DNA from: an uncultured Megamonas sp.
GTDB lineage: Bacteria; Bacillota; Negativicutes; Selenomonadales; Selenomonadaceae
Reading direction: 5' to 3'
DNA: 55,541 bases
NCBI GenBank assembly: GCA_900554895.1
Contig: USIX01000001.1
Span: 1-55,541 of the forward strand
Under the pieces are notes generated by a model. The model was not told the origin of the DNA and made no database searches. It saw only the letters and a list, made by a program, of their open reading frames with translations. The position numbers and the translations under genes are program-made. Shown here in pieces: positions 9,091 to 17,962 of the stretch (its first letter is position 1; each line of letters begins with the position of its first letter).

Positions 9091-10479
9091 TTATTTTGCA
9101 TTAACCGGTTTTGTTACATCAACAGTAGCAAAAGATTCTACACTAGCAGAGAGCATTGAATCAGCCGTTATAATAGACTGATTGTACGCGCGTTCGCCGT
9201 GTTCCACAATATCGATACCGGAAATTTCTTCATCTTCATTAGCACGCATTGGCGTGATAAGATTAACGATTTTAAATAAAATATATGAACCGACAATTGC
9301 CAGTGCATATGCTACTACGATAGAAATAAGCTGGGCAATGAGCGTATCGGCACTGCCATAAAATAAACCGTCGGCACCGGCCGGATTAATTTCCGTACTG
9401 CACCATAAACCAGTAGCAACAGCACCCCATGTACCGCCAATTCCGTGTACGCCGAAAGCATCAAGAGAGTCATCATAACCGAATTTCTGTTTAAGAACAG
9501 CTACTGCAAAGTAGCAGACAATCCCACCGACAAGACCGATAATTACAGCCGGCATAGGAGCGACAAACCCTGCTGCCGGAGTTATAGCAACAAGACCGGC
9601 AACGCAGCCGGAGGCAGCTCCCAAAATAGTCGGTTTGCCGTGATGTATCCATTCGCATACTACCCAAGATACAGTTGCCATGGCAGCTGCCGCCTGTGTC
9701 GTAACGAAAGCGTTAGCCGCAAGTCCGTTAGCACCGAGCGCAGAACCGGCATTGAAACCAAACCAGCCGAACCATAAGAGTGCGGCACCTAAAACGGTCA
9801 TCGGCAGATGATGCGGCAGCATCGGTACTTTGCCATAACCGCGTCTTTTGCCGAGAAGAATACAGATTGTAAGACCGGAAACACCGGAGAGAATATGAAT
9901 TACAAGACCGCCGGCAAAATCGAGTGCGCCGAGTTCGGCAAGAAAACCGCCGCCCCAAACCCAATGAGCCATCGGATTATAAATGAAGATTGCCCATAAC
10001 AAAATGAACAGTACAAACGCACTAAATCTTATACGTTCAGCAAATGCGCCTGTAATAAGTGCCGGAGTGATAACGGCAAACATGCACTGAAATGCTACGA
10101 AAGCAAGTTCCGGAATTGTGCCGCCTTCTATTACCTGCAGTCCTACACCGGCCAAACCGATTTTATCAAGACTGCCGATAAAACCGCCGATATCACTGCC
10201 AAACGTCATGGCATAACCTAAAATGACCCATTCCACAGAAATCATCGCAACAATGAAGAAACTGTGCATAATCGTACTGAGCACGTTTTTGCTTCTGACC
10301 ATACCGCCATAGAAAAACGCCAGTCCCGGAGTCATTAAAAATACAAGTGCTGCACTGATTAGCACCCAGGCAGTATCACCCGTATCAAGTGCCGTTTCAC
10401 CATCGGCTGCAAAAGCGACGGATGCCGTCAGAGCCAGACACATAGCACTCATGGTTAAAATAGACCATAGCTTTTTCAT
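9091..10479 (-). CDS. amtB: Ammonium transporter AmtB
   Basis: A 462-residue ammonium channel. A cleavable signal peptide (about 1-24, ending SVAFA) is followed by 11 hydrophobic helices and family motifs: FYGGMVRSKN, the conserved Trp-Gly-Gly region AHWVWGGGFLAELGALDFAGG, and GVHGIGGTWGA with the second pore histidine. The start is ATG at 10479; 35 extra residues in the longest ORF are encoded by the leader terminator and are not plausible protein. P-II control is expected through glnK just downstream, and transcription is probably controlled in the leader, where a strong intrinsic terminator stands between promoter and gene. Confidence 0.95.
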   Translation of the reverse strand: MKKLWSILTMSAMCLALTASVAFAADGETALDTGDTAWVLISAALVFLMTPGLAFFYGGMVRSKNVLSTIMHSFFIVAMISVEWVILGYAMTFGSDIGGFIGSLDKIGLAGVGLQVIEGGTIPELAFVAFQCMFAVITPALITGAFAERIRFSAFVLFILLWAIFIYNPMAHWVWGGGFLAELGALDFAGGLVIHILSGVSGLTICILLGKRRGYGKVPMLPHHLPMTVLGAALLWFGWFGFNAGSALGANGLAANAFVTTQAAAAMATVSWVVCEWIHHGKPTILGAASGCVAGLVAITPAAGFVAPMPAVIIGLVGGIVCYFAVAVLKQKFGYDDSLDAFGVHGIGGTWGAVATGLWCSTEINPAGADGLFYGSADTLIAQLISIVVAYALAIVGSYILFKIVNLITPMRANEDEEISGIDIVEHGERAYNQSIITADSMLSASVESFATVDVTKPVNAK

Positions 10480-10504
10480 CAATATACACCCTTTCTTCTT
10501 TGGC

Positions 10505-10605
10505 GCAGAATAAGGAAAATCGTATAATAATAACAAAAAAAGCGTCTTGTCGAAAAATATACTCCATTGTATATTCTTCAACAAGACGCCTTTGTCTTAT
10601 TCTGC
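10505..10605 (-). promoter_or_regulatory. amtB leader attenuator: 21-bp intrinsic terminator in an outer inverted repeat
   Basis: On the minus strand a continuous 21-bp stem (10569-10589 with 10542-10562, two G-U pairs) carries the six-base loop AATGGA and is followed by seven T (10535-10541), a textbook intrinsic terminator. It stands before the amtB ATG with no reading frame of its own. An outer 10-bp repeat GCAGAATAAG / CTTATTCTGC (10596-10605 and 10505-10514) closes around it. The plus strand lacks a T-tract, so it acts toward amtB. Most transcripts from the upstream promoter should stop here at about 120 nt unless an antiterminator acts. Confidence 0.8.
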
Positions 10606-10659
10606 ATTATTTTCTTTGTCAACAGTTATTTTATTTGTGTTTTCCTGTTGATGTTTTAT

Positions 10660-10688
10660 ATTATATGATTAGACATTTTATTTGTCAA
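10660..10688 (-). promoter_or_regulatory. Consensus sigma-A promoter of amtB-glnK
   Basis: Minus-strand TTGACA (10683-10688), 17-bp spacer, TATAAT (10660-10665): a perfect consensus. The predicted start near 10653 gives a leader of about 175 nt containing a TCAACAG/CTGTTGA hairpin and then the attenuator. Such a strong promoter ahead of a terminator fits control by antitermination. Confidence 0.85.
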
Positions 10689-10689
10689 T

Positions 10690-11184
10690 GATAAATTAAA
10701 AAGTTTTTTGTATACATGAAAGCAGCCGAAAAAGTCTTATCCTGTAAAGATTAAAACGAATAAAACCCAAAATACATATTTTACAAATTAACATTGCTTC
10801 GTTCTATGTACATTATCGCTTTATCATGATAAAATATTATTTATCTGTTGTGCTGGTTGGTTTAAAGAAATGCCTTAATTCGTAGTCCGCTTAAAATATT
10901 TCCTTTAAAGAAAAAAATGCGGAATATAGTTTCAGCACGACTGGCGACTTATCGTGTCCACAGCTCAAGTTTCAGTTCTTGTTAAATACCTGAAGACACG
11001 AGCCAAATTCCAAACGTTTCGAGCCTTTATACCGGCTGGATTTATAAAAAAGCCCCGAAAACTCGCTCAATACAGCGATAGCGAAACGTTAAAAGAAAAG
11101 GTTTTTCTTTTCAGTTCGGTTTTCTTTTGACCTTTCAAAAGAAAACCGAACGTAAAATAAAAATTTATTTTTAGGAGGAGTTTT
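10690..11184. other. Non-coding, hairpin-rich region upstream of putP
   Basis: No gene is visible. Four successive inverted repeats occur: GTGCTG/CAGCAC (10850-10855 and 10933-10938, with inner CCGC/GCGG), CGTGTC/GACACG (10953-10958 and 10995-11000), AACGTTTCG/CGAAACGTT (11013-11021 and 11082-11090), and a perfect 17-bp stem with loop CCTT (11114-11130 and 11135-11151) just before the putP Shine-Dalgarno. None has a following T-tract on the plus strand. I do not recognise a named riboswitch. It may be a structured putP leader, a small RNA or a chain of intergenic repeats. Confidence 0.6.
11114..11151. repeat. Perfect 17-bp inverted repeat before putP
   Basis: The arms start GTTCGGTTTTC and are exact complements with a 4-nt loop. 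The right arm ends 23 nt before the AGGAGGAG site of putP. No T-run follows on either strand, so it is not a simple terminator. Confidence 0.85.
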
Positions 11185-12690
11185 ATGACAGACAGTATAG
11201 CTATTATTATTGCCTTTTTGTTATACTTATTATTCATGATGGCAATAGGTGTTTATTTCTATTATCGCACTCATAATATGTCAGATTACATCTTAGGCGG
11301 ACGCAAACTCGGTGCATGGGTTACTTCCATGAGTGCTGAAGCTTCGGATATGAGCGGATGGATGCTCATGGGTCTGCCGGGTTTTGCCTATCTTGCAGGA
11401 CTTAATGCCGGCTGGATTGCCGTAGGATTGGCACTCGGTACTTGGGCAAACTGGCAGTTCATTGCGCGCCGTCTGCGCAAATACACTGAACTTGCCAGCA
11501 ATTCGCTGACCTTACCCGACTTTTTGCAAAACCGCTATCATGATAAAAGCCCGCTTATCCGTGTGGTAATGGCAATTTTCATTCTGATTTTCTTCATCAT
11601 TTACACTTCATCCGGTTTTGTTGCCGGCGGTAAATTATTTACCACTATTTTCGGCATTCCGTATGAATATGCACTATGCCTTGGTGCTTTCGTTATCGTT
11701 TTTTATACCTTTGTCGGCGGTTTCCTCGCTGTATGCTGGACAGATTTTATTCAAGGCGTGATGATGTTTTTCGCTATTTTAGTCGTTCCGATAGCGGCCG
11801 CTTTCAGTCTGGGAGGATTTTCCGAAACGTATACGGCTATTTCTATCGCCCATATGGATTTCTTCAATCCATTTTTAAAACCGGACGGCAGTTTCATGTC
11901 AGCTCTTGAACTCATTTCCCTTTTGGCATGGGGGCTCGGTTATTTCGGCCAACCGCATATTCTTGTCCGTTTCATGGCGATACATTCTTCCAATGAATTG
12001 AAAAAAGCTACCCGCATCGCTATGACCTGGGTTGTAATCTCGCTTGCCTGTGCCGTACTTGTCGGCATGGTCGGCAGTGTATATTTAACTACACCGCTCA
12101 CCGGCACAAATTCCGAAACTGTATTTCTTGTTATGACAGACCAGCTGTTCAGTCCGTTTTGGGCAGGTATCGTACTTTCCGCCGTACTTGCGGCAATTAT
12201 GAGCACTGCTTCCTCACAGCTTCTTGTCGGTGCTTCCGCCGTAGCACAGGATTTATACAAACAGTTCATCCATAAAGATATCAATCCGCGTGAGCTTGTT
12301 CTTGTAACGCGTCTTTCCGTTGTCGGCATCGCTCTTATTGCCATTGCTCTGGGCCTTGACCCGAACAACTCCATCCTAAATATCGTTGCGTACGCATGGG
12401 CAGGCTTCGGCTCTACATTCGGACCGGCGCTTTTATTCTCTCTGTTCTGGCGCCGTACTACCCGAAACGGTATATTAGCCGGTATGATTGTCGGCGGGAT
12501 TACTGTTCTCATATGGAAACAGATAACAGGACTTGATATCGCCAATATCTATCCTATTTTAAAATTATATGAAATCGTACCGGGATTTGTGTTCTCTTCA
12601 CTTGCTATTATAATATTCAGCAAACTCGATAAAGAACCGGCAAAGGAAATTACCGATACTTTCGATTCAGTAAAACACAGCCAAATTTAA
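11185..12690 (+). CDS. putP: Sodium/proline symporter PutP (SSS family)
   Basis: A 501-residue, 13-helix sodium:solute symporter for proline uptake. PutP-specific stretches are clear: DYILGGRKLGAWVTSMSAEA, SDMSGWMLMGLPG, and the Na+-site region AAIMSTASSQLLVGASAVAQD. AGGAGGAG lies 7 nt before the ATG. It is transcribed alone, ending in a strong bidirectional terminator, and is preceded by the structured non-coding region noted above. The SSS family also holds pantothenate and other carriers, but motif order and length fit PutP. Confidence 0.92.
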   Translation: MTDSIAIIIAFLLYLLFMMAIGVYFYYRTHNMSDYILGGRKLGAWVTSMSAEASDMSGWMLMGLPGFAYLAGLNAGWIAVGLALGTWANWQFIARRLRKYTELASNSLTLPDFLQNRYHDKSPLIRVVMAIFILIFFIIYTSSGFVAGGKLFTTIFGIPYEYALCLGAFVIVFYTFVGGFLAVCWTDFIQGVMMFFAILVVPIAAAFSLGGFSETYTAISIAHMDFFNPFLKPDGSFMSALELISLLAWGLGYFGQPHILVRFMAIHSSNELKKATRIAMTWVVISLACAVLVGMVGSVYLTTPLTGTNSETVFLVMTDQLFSPFWAGIVLSAVLAAIMSTASSQLLVGASAVAQDLYKQFIHKDINPRELVLVTRLSVVGIALIAIALGLDPNNSILNIVAYAWAGFGSTFGPALLFSLFWRRTTRNGILAGMIVGGITVLIWKQITGLDIANIYPILKLYEIVPGFVFSSLAIIIFSKLDKEPAKEITDTFDSVKHSQI

Positions 12691-12700
12691 AATTTATAAA

Positions 12701-12737
12701 AATAAGGGGTATAGCTTTTAAAGCTATACCCCTTATT
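12701..12737. terminator. Bidirectional terminator between putP and glnS
   Basis: A near-perfect palindrome with an 18-nt arm on each side, built on AAGGGGTATAGC / GCTATACCCCTT with A- and T-rich flanks. It sits between two convergent stops. Confidence 0.9.
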
Positions 12738-12739
12738 TT

Positions 12740-14395
12740 TTATTTCTTGGCTACCTTTGCCCAGCTGTCACGCAATCCTACAATTCTGTTAAATACAAGA
12801 TTATCCATTGTGCTGTCTTTATCTACACAGAAATAGCCCTGTCGCAGAAATTGGAATTTCGTTCCCGGTGCTGCCCATTTCACGCTTGGTTCAACTTTGC
12901 AGTTATCAAGCACTATGAGCGAATTCGGATTTAAAGATGCGATAAAATCACCGCTTACTGCACCGTCTTCATCTTTGAGCAGATAATCATACAGTCTTAC
13001 CTGTGCATTGAGTGCCGTTTTAGCATTTACCCAGTGAATTGTACCTTTAATTTTTCTGCCTGCCGTCTTGCCTCCTGTTTTGGAGTCCGGGTCATATGTG
13101 CAGCGCAGTTCGATAACATTGCCGTTTTCGTCTTTTACTACTTCTTCGCATTTGATGATATAAGCATTTTTCAGGCGGACTTCACCCTGCGGTTTTAAAC
13201 GGAAGAACTTTTTCGGCGCATCTTCCATGAAATCTTCCCGTTCAATATAAATTTCACGGCTAAACGGCATATAGTGCTTATCATCGCCTGTCGGCAGATT
13301 TTCACATGATACCATTTCCGTTTTATCTTCCGGATAATTGGTAATGACCACTTTAAGAGGGTCAAGCACTGCCATCAAACGCTGTGCATGTACATTCAAA
13401 TCTTCACGTACGCAGTGTTCCAGCATTGCCACATCAACCAGACTATTCGCTTTTGCCACACCGATACGTTCACAAAAATCACGAATGGAAGCAGCCGTAT
13501 AGCCGCGGCGGCGCAAACCGGAAATAGTAGGCATACGCGGGTCATCCCAGCCGCTCACATAGCCCCCTTCCACAAGCTGACGCAATTTACGCTTGCTCAT
13601 TACCATTTTTGTGATATTGAGACGGGCAAATTCAATCTGGCGCGGACGCGTATTTTTATCAAAACCCAAGTTTTCCAAAAGCCAGTCATACAACGGACGA
13701 TGTTCCTCAAACTCCAACGTACAAATGGAATGCGTTATACCTTCAATCGCATCGGAGAGCGGATGAGCAAAATCGTACATCGGATAAATGCACCATGTAT
13801 CGCCTGTACGGTGGTGCGAAATATGTGCAATACGGTAAATAACCGGGTCACGCATCGTGATATTCGGTGAAGCCATATCGATTTTAGCACGCAGTACTTT
13901 TTCTCCGTCGGCAAATTCACCGTTTTTCATGCGCGTAAACAAATCAAGGTTTTCCGCCACACTGCGATTGCGCCATGGACTTTCCTTACCAGCTTCTGTC
14001 AAAGTGCCGCGATACTCACGTATCTGCTCTGCTGTCAAATCATCAACATACGCTTTACCGCTTTCAATAAGTTTCACAGCATATTCATACAATTTTTCAA
14101 AGTAATCGGAAGCGTAAAATTTGCGGTCTTTCCAGGTAAAACCGAGCCATTTTACATCTTCCTGAATGGAATCGACATATTCCACGTCTTCTTTCGTCGG
14201 ATTTGTATCATCAAAACGAAGATTGCACATTCCGTTATAATCTCTGGCTATACCGAAGTTCAGGCAAATGGATTTTGCATGACCGATATGTAAATAACCA
14301 TTCGGTTCCGGCGGAAAACGGGTATGCACGCCTTCTGTATATTTTCCTTCTTTCAAATCTTCATCAATAGCATTGTAAACAAAATTCGTAGCCAT
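12740..14395 (-). CDS. glnS: Glutaminyl-tRNA synthetase
   Basis: A 551-residue class I aminoacyl-tRNA synthetase charging tRNA-Gln. The HIGH motif is HIGHA (residues 36-40) after PPEPNGYL and the KMSKS-like loop is MVMSKRKL; the beta-barrel anticodon-binding domain occupies the C-terminal third. The second ATG (14395) is chosen because AAAGGAG is 8 nt away; the first ATG would be only 2 nt from it. It ends the metallophosphoesterase-HD-glnS gene string. Its presence means the direct route to Gln-tRNA-Gln is available. Confidence 0.95.
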   Translation of the reverse strand: MATNFVYNAIDEDLKEGKYTEGVHTRFPPEPNGYLHIGHAKSICLNFGIARDYNGMCNLRFDDTNPTKEDVEYVDSIQEDVKWLGFTWKDRKFYASDYFEKLYEYAVKLIESGKAYVDDLTAEQIREYRGTLTEAGKESPWRNRSVAENLDLFTRMKNGEFADGEKVLRAKIDMASPNITMRDPVIYRIAHISHHRTGDTWCIYPMYDFAHPLSDAIEGITHSICTLEFEEHRPLYDWLLENLGFDKNTRPRQIEFARLNITKMVMSKRKLRQLVEGGYVSGWDDPRMPTISGLRRRGYTAASIRDFCERIGVAKANSLVDVAMLEHCVREDLNVHAQRLMAVLDPLKVVITNYPEDKTEMVSCENLPTGDDKHYMPFSREIYIEREDFMEDAPKKFFRLKPQGEVRLKNAYIIKCEEVVKDENGNVIELRCTYDPDSKTGGKTAGRKIKGTIHWVNAKTALNAQVRLYDYLLKDEDGAVSGDFIASLNPNSLIVLDNCKVEPSVKWAAPGTKFQFLRQGYFCVDKDSTMDNLVFNRIVGLRDSWAKVAKK

Positions 14396-14417
14396 TTTCA
14401 TATCTCCTTTATACTAA

Positions 14418-15260
14418 TTAACCTTCCCAGATATCAGGTGTTTTCAGCTTTTCTTCCATATATGCCCGCAGACGGTCAAAACCTTTCGTCATTTCTTCAT
14501 CCTGCAATAGATTGCCGATAATATCTTCTATATAATTATCGTTTATTATCTGCTGAAGCGACCAGGCATAATTTATATCATAAACCCACATCAGACGAAC
14601 GAGTTTTCTATCGTCCTGCGTACGCATTTTCGTATAATCGCACTGTCTGCCTTCAACAAACAGTTCTACAAAGTCAGGACTGCAGCCTGTGCCATCCGTA
14701 GGCCCGAGATACGGTTTCAAAACACGATAAATATCTATCTTGTCCGCATCACGGATTAATTTGGCAAAAGACAGCCATCTTTTATTATCCGTCGGCGCAA
14801 TCTCCTTAGCATTGTGATTGCCGATGGCGAATTTAAGCGTCGCCAAATCTTCATCTGAAAGTTTATCCATAAACGATAAATCCTTTATTACAGACAAACC
14901 GAGTTTAGCATGATTTTCCGACATGGCGTCATTGAATGTACGATATATCGTAAATTGACGGAAACGGCCTACATCATGAAATAATCCTATCATCTTCGCC
15001 AGAATTTTATCATGTTCATTGAGCTTCAAATGCTGTGCCAGTCGCTCACAATTATGTGTTACCTTCCATGTATGCTGCTCTTTAAGCACAATTCCGTCTA
15101 CAATCTGTGCATCATCGAAGAAAATTGTTCCCGTATTTTTTATATCCAAATGGGATTTTGCTTTTTTTGCTTCCTCCGGTGAATAAAACGATTTCATATA
15201 AGTCGTCATCCATGAACTCATTTCCTGCCAGAGTTCCTGCATTTTTGCGATATCGTTCAT
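14418..15260 (-). CDS. HD-domain phosphohydrolase
   Basis: A 280-residue cytoplasmic protein with an HD metal site: HTWKVTHNCERL, then GLFHDVGRFRQF with the His-Asp pair, a later His in NHAKLGLSVI, and Asp in LIRDADKIDIYR. This pattern belongs to HD phosphohydrolases acting on nucleotides or phosphate esters; the substrate is not known. The AAAGGGTGA Shine-Dalgarno overlaps the end of the metallophosphoesterase gene 6 nt upstream, so the two are probably coupled. Confidence 0.82.
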   Translation of the reverse strand: MNDIAKMQELWQEMSSWMTTYMKSFYSPEEAKKAKSHLDIKNTGTIFFDDAQIVDGIVLKEQHTWKVTHNCERLAQHLKLNEHDKILAKMIGLFHDVGRFRQFTIYRTFNDAMSENHAKLGLSVIKDLSFMDKLSDEDLATLKFAIGNHNAKEIAPTDNKRWLSFAKLIRDADKIDIYRVLKPYLGPTDGTGCSPDFVELFVEGRQCDYTKMRTQDDRKLVRLMWVYDINYAWSLQQIINDNYIEDIIGNLLQDEEMTKGFDRLRAYMEEKLKTPDIWEG

Positions 15261-15266
15261 TTTTTA

Positions 15267-16409
15267 TCACCCTTTAGCCTTAAAATTGAAAAATGTAACC
15301 TCCGGCGAACAGCCAATACGAAACGGAAACCAGCTGCCTACACCGCGGCTGACATAACCTATGCAGCCGTCCTGCTCGAATTTGCCCCGCATATATTTAA
15401 ACATCGGCATAACCGGTATCCCCATAAAGCCGAACTGCCCGCCATGCGTATGACCCGTAAGCGTCAGATTGATTTTATACTTAACAGCTTCATCAATAAA
15501 AATAGAATGATGTGCCAATAAAATCTTATATGCACTTTCCGGAACATCGGCCAATGCTTCCTGCACGTATGCCTCACGCAGATTTATAACTTCCGGCGTC
15601 ATGTCTCCGTTCAAGAAGTCCACGCCTAGAATATATAAAGGCTTATCACCGCTTAGCACTTTAACCGATGTATTGTTTAAAACCTGAATATTCGTTTTTT
15701 CAAGTTCTTCTTTTAAATGTTCAATGCCGCGGTAATGCTCATGATTGCCCCAGCACATATATACACCGAATGGAAAAAACTGTGAATAGGCATTTAAAAC
15801 TTTAATTGCCGTATCATTATCTCCACTTTTCGTACTGTCAAAAATATCTCCTGTTAAAACGAGCATATCAGCTTTCTGCTGCAATATCTGATTTAAAACG
15901 GCTTGTAATTGTTTTACCGAAAAGAACTGACCTAAATGAACATCGGATAATTGTGCTATTTTCAGTCTGTTCAATCTGGTATAATCACCAGTATCAATAT
16001 CTACATCCGTAAATTCTATATGATTTTTCTCGTACAACCCGCCATATAAAGTTCCGGAAATGGCCGGAACCCAGATACAGCCGCGTAAAAACCGCCTGCG
16101 GCTCTCATCGACAGGAGCAGCTTTTGTCTTTTCATATACCAGACGCAGCAGTCTGACTATAACAGCCAGTATAATCAAAAACAACTGCAGCACAAACCAT
16201 AAAACTGTAGTTTCCGCCAAAATTCCGCCATAATCCTTCGTCATAACGGACGGATATACGATAAAAAAAGCCGCTGCTATTACCAAGTCAATAACCAATA
16301 ATTTTTTGCGCGCACTCTTTTTTATACTTTGTGAAAAAATCTCACCTGACAATAAAAAAACCAAACCTGTTATAACAAGCAAACAGCCTATTGTCATCAA
16401 GGCAAACAT
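15267..16409 (-). CDS. Membrane-anchored metallophosphoesterase (YkuE/YaeI-like)
   Basis: A 380-residue protein with three or four N-terminal hydrophobic segments (about 1-95), then a twin-arginine-like RRRFLRG stretch, and a calcineurin-type phosphoesterase domain with the full motif set: LSDVHLGQ, LTGDIFD, WGNHEHYRG, LAHHSIF and LTGHTHGGQFG. Members of this family hydrolyse lipid or nucleotide phosphoesters at the outer face of the membrane; the substrate is unknown. First gene of the string ending in glnS. Its promoter region lies divergent to the Fur-family gene and includes an extended -10 TGCTATAAT. Confidence 0.87.
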   Translation of the reverse strand: MFALMTIGCLLVITGLVFLLSGEIFSQSIKKSARKKLLVIDLVIAAAFFIVYPSVMTKDYGGILAETTVLWFVLQLFLIILAVIVRLLRLVYEKTKAAPVDESRRRFLRGCIWVPAISGTLYGGLYEKNHIEFTDVDIDTGDYTRLNRLKIAQLSDVHLGQFFSVKQLQAVLNQILQQKADMLVLTGDIFDSTKSGDNDTAIKVLNAYSQFFPFGVYMCWGNHEHYRGIEHLKEELEKTNIQVLNNTSVKVLSGDKPLYILGVDFLNGDMTPEVINLREAYVQEALADVPESAYKILLAHHSIFIDEAVKYKINLTLTGHTHGGQFGFMGIPVMPMFKYMRGKFEQDGCIGYVSRGVGSWFPFRIGCSPEVTFFNFKAKG

Positions 16410-16504
16410 AAATTACACCTACCTTTAAAAAACATTATTTTAAATTATAGCACACTTGCTTTCTAAAATAAAAGACAGACTCCTATGTTAGTACACGGAA
16501 AATC

Positions 16505-16581
16505 TTGACAATCGCTTGTTTTTCTTTTAGAATTAAGTTATAGTTTTTGGATAACTTTTCTATTTTAATAACGATTATTAA
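16505..16581 (+). promoter_or_regulatory. Promoter and candidate PerR/Fur operator of the Fur-family gene
   Basis: TTGACA (16505-16510), 17-bp spacer, TAGAAT (16528-16533). Downstream in the 5' leader is the dyad TTAATAA-CGA-TTATTAA (16565-16581), AT-rich with 7-bp arms, resembling Per/Fur boxes. The dyad suggests autoregulation; binding is inferred. Confidence 0.6.
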
Positions 16582-16605
16582 TATATTGAAAGGAGCCTAA
16601 CAGCC

Positions 16606-17040
16606 ATGTTGGACAACAAAAAAGTGACTGAGCTCTTACGAAAAAAAGGTTTCAAAGTTACTCCGCAGCGTTTGGCCATTTACAACGCACTGTGCAATAC
16701 AAAATCTCATCCTAATGCTGAAATGATTTTCAATAAACTGCAACCTTATTATCCTACTATGAGCTTGGCTACTATTTACAAAACAGTAGATATTCTGAAC
16801 GAAATCGGCTTAATCAACATTCTAAACGTCGGCGAAGACGCTTTCCGCTATGACGCGAATATGACTTCTCATGCGCATATCTGCTGCACTGAATGCGGCC
16901 GAATTGACGACATAATGGTCAATTTTGACAAATGCGTTGCTGATGTTGAAACTCAGACTTCTTATGACATAACAAAACATCAGTTTTATTTCTACGGTGT
17001 CTGCGCTGAATGCAAAGCTAAAAAAGTAAAAGCCAGTTAA
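16606..17040 (+). CDS. Fur-family regulator, PerR-like
   Basis: A 144-residue metal-dependent repressor. The N-terminal winged helix includes KVTPQRLAIYNAL and SLATIYKTVDILNEIGLI; the dimerisation domain has RYDANMTSHAHICC and the two structural zinc CxxC pairs (CTEC and CAEC). The overall spacing, and Asp in RYDAN matching B. subtilis PerR Asp85, favour a peroxide sensor over an iron or zinc repressor, but this is inference. AAAGGAG precedes the ATG. It is transcribed alone, ending in a terminator. Confidence 0.88.
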   Translation: MLDNKKVTELLRKKGFKVTPQRLAIYNALCNTKSHPNAEMIFNKLQPYYPTMSLATIYKTVDILNEIGLINILNVGEDAFRYDANMTSHAHICCTECGRIDDIMVNFDKCVADVETQTSYDITKHQFYFYGVCAECKAKKVKAS

Positions 17041-17063
17041 TAATTTTAATCAAAAATTAATCT

Positions 17064-17088
17064 AAAGTCACAGATTTTCTGTGGCTTT
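17064..17088 (+). terminator. Intrinsic terminator of the Fur-family gene
   Basis: Stem AAAGTCACAGA / TCTGTGGCTTT (one G-U pair), loop TTT, followed by a T-rich tail. Confidence 0.85.
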
Positions 17089-17163
17089 TTATATTGTTTT
17101 TTTCATACTGTAGTAATATACTTAATTATACCGTCAAATTCATTATACGAAATGAGGCTTTCT

Positions 17164-17934
17164 ATGCAGATATCCGTTTTAGCCAGCGGCAGTAAGGGCA
17201 ACTGCACTTTAATCCACGACGGCACTACCGCCATTTTAATTGATGCCGGTATCAGCACCCGCCGTATAAAACAGAAATTGTCCGAACTCCATTTAGATAT
17301 GCGCGATATATCTTCCATATTAATTACGCATGAACATATCGACCATATACGCGGTTTAAAAACACTCAGTAAAAATTATCAAATACCGCTTTATTCCAAA
17401 CTCAATACATTTAAGGCTATGCCGTTTATCCACGATATACCGCCGCAATGCTGTCATGTTCTTCCTGAAAATAACTTCGCTATCGGAAATATGACTGTAA
17501 ATTCCTTTGCCGTATCACATGATGCCGCTGAACCGGTCGGTTATAATATACAAACAAAACATCTAAAAATAACTTTAGCCACCGATTTAGGTTTTGCAAC
17601 TGATACAGTGCATAAAGCTATGGATTGTTCAGATATCCTCATTCTGGAGGCAAATCACGATATAAATTTACTTCAAAACGGCACTTATCCGTGGAATTTA
17701 AAAAAACGCATTTTGGGTACGCGCGGTCATCTATCCAATACTGATGCCGGATTTTTGCTAAAAAATCTGAAAAACAAACCGCCAGAAGTAATCCTTGCCC
17801 ATTTGAGCGAACACAATAATACGCCTCAAACAGCCTTAAATACAATCCATTCTATTATATCGCAGCAGGAAAACATATCTGTCAATCTCCATGTTGCTTC
17901 ACCTGATAAGACACTTTCTTTAAAATTTAATTAA
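17164..17934 (+). CDS. MBL-fold metallohydrolase, YycJ/WalJ-like
   Basis: A 256-residue metallo-beta-lactamase-fold protein with the LITHEHIDHIRGL metal motif (HxHxDH), SVLASGSKGNCTLI at the N-terminus and LEANHDINLL, all typical of YycJ. The family is a 5'-3' exonuclease implicated in coordinating replication and cell-wall functions. ATG at 17164 is used because GAGG is 6-7 nt away. It is followed at 28 nt by htrA and then rlmH, the usual 3' end of the walRK operon, but no walRK is in this window. Confidence 0.88.
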   Translation: MQISVLASGSKGNCTLIHDGTTAILIDAGISTRRIKQKLSELHLDMRDISSILITHEHIDHIRGLKTLSKNYQIPLYSKLNTFKAMPFIHDIPPQCCHVLPENNFAIGNMTVNSFAVSHDAAEPVGYNIQTKHLKITLATDLGFATDTVHKAMDCSDILILEANHDINLLQNGTYPWNLKKRILGTRGHLSNTDAGFLLKNLKNKPPEVILAHLSEHNNTPQTALNTIHSIISQQENISVNLHVASPDKTLSLKFN

Positions 17935-17962
17935 TAAAAAATCCGATAAGGAGGTTTTTATA

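Noticed and set aside
10480..10584. 35-codon N-terminal extension of AmtB
   Set aside because: It would be encoded by the leader terminator and lie before a normal signal peptide; the ATG at 10479 has its own upstream AAAGGG site.
10594..10622. Second amtB promoter (TTGACA with TAAGAC -10)
   Set aside because: The -10 is poor and overlaps the 5' arm of the outer repeat; the perfect promoter upstream explains transcription.
10850..11151. T-box or named riboswitch before putP
   Set aside because: No TGGNACCGCG-like T-box sequence and no aptamer core I can recognise; left as unassigned structure.
11940..12545. 201-codon ORF antisense to putP
   Set aside because: It lies wholly inside putP on the opposite strand, has no ribosome site and no recognisable domain; putP is certain.
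16410..16605. Shared operator for the metallophosphoesterase gene
   Set aside because: The Fur-like dyad lies within the transcribed leader of the plus-strand gene, too far from the minus-strand -10 to claim control.
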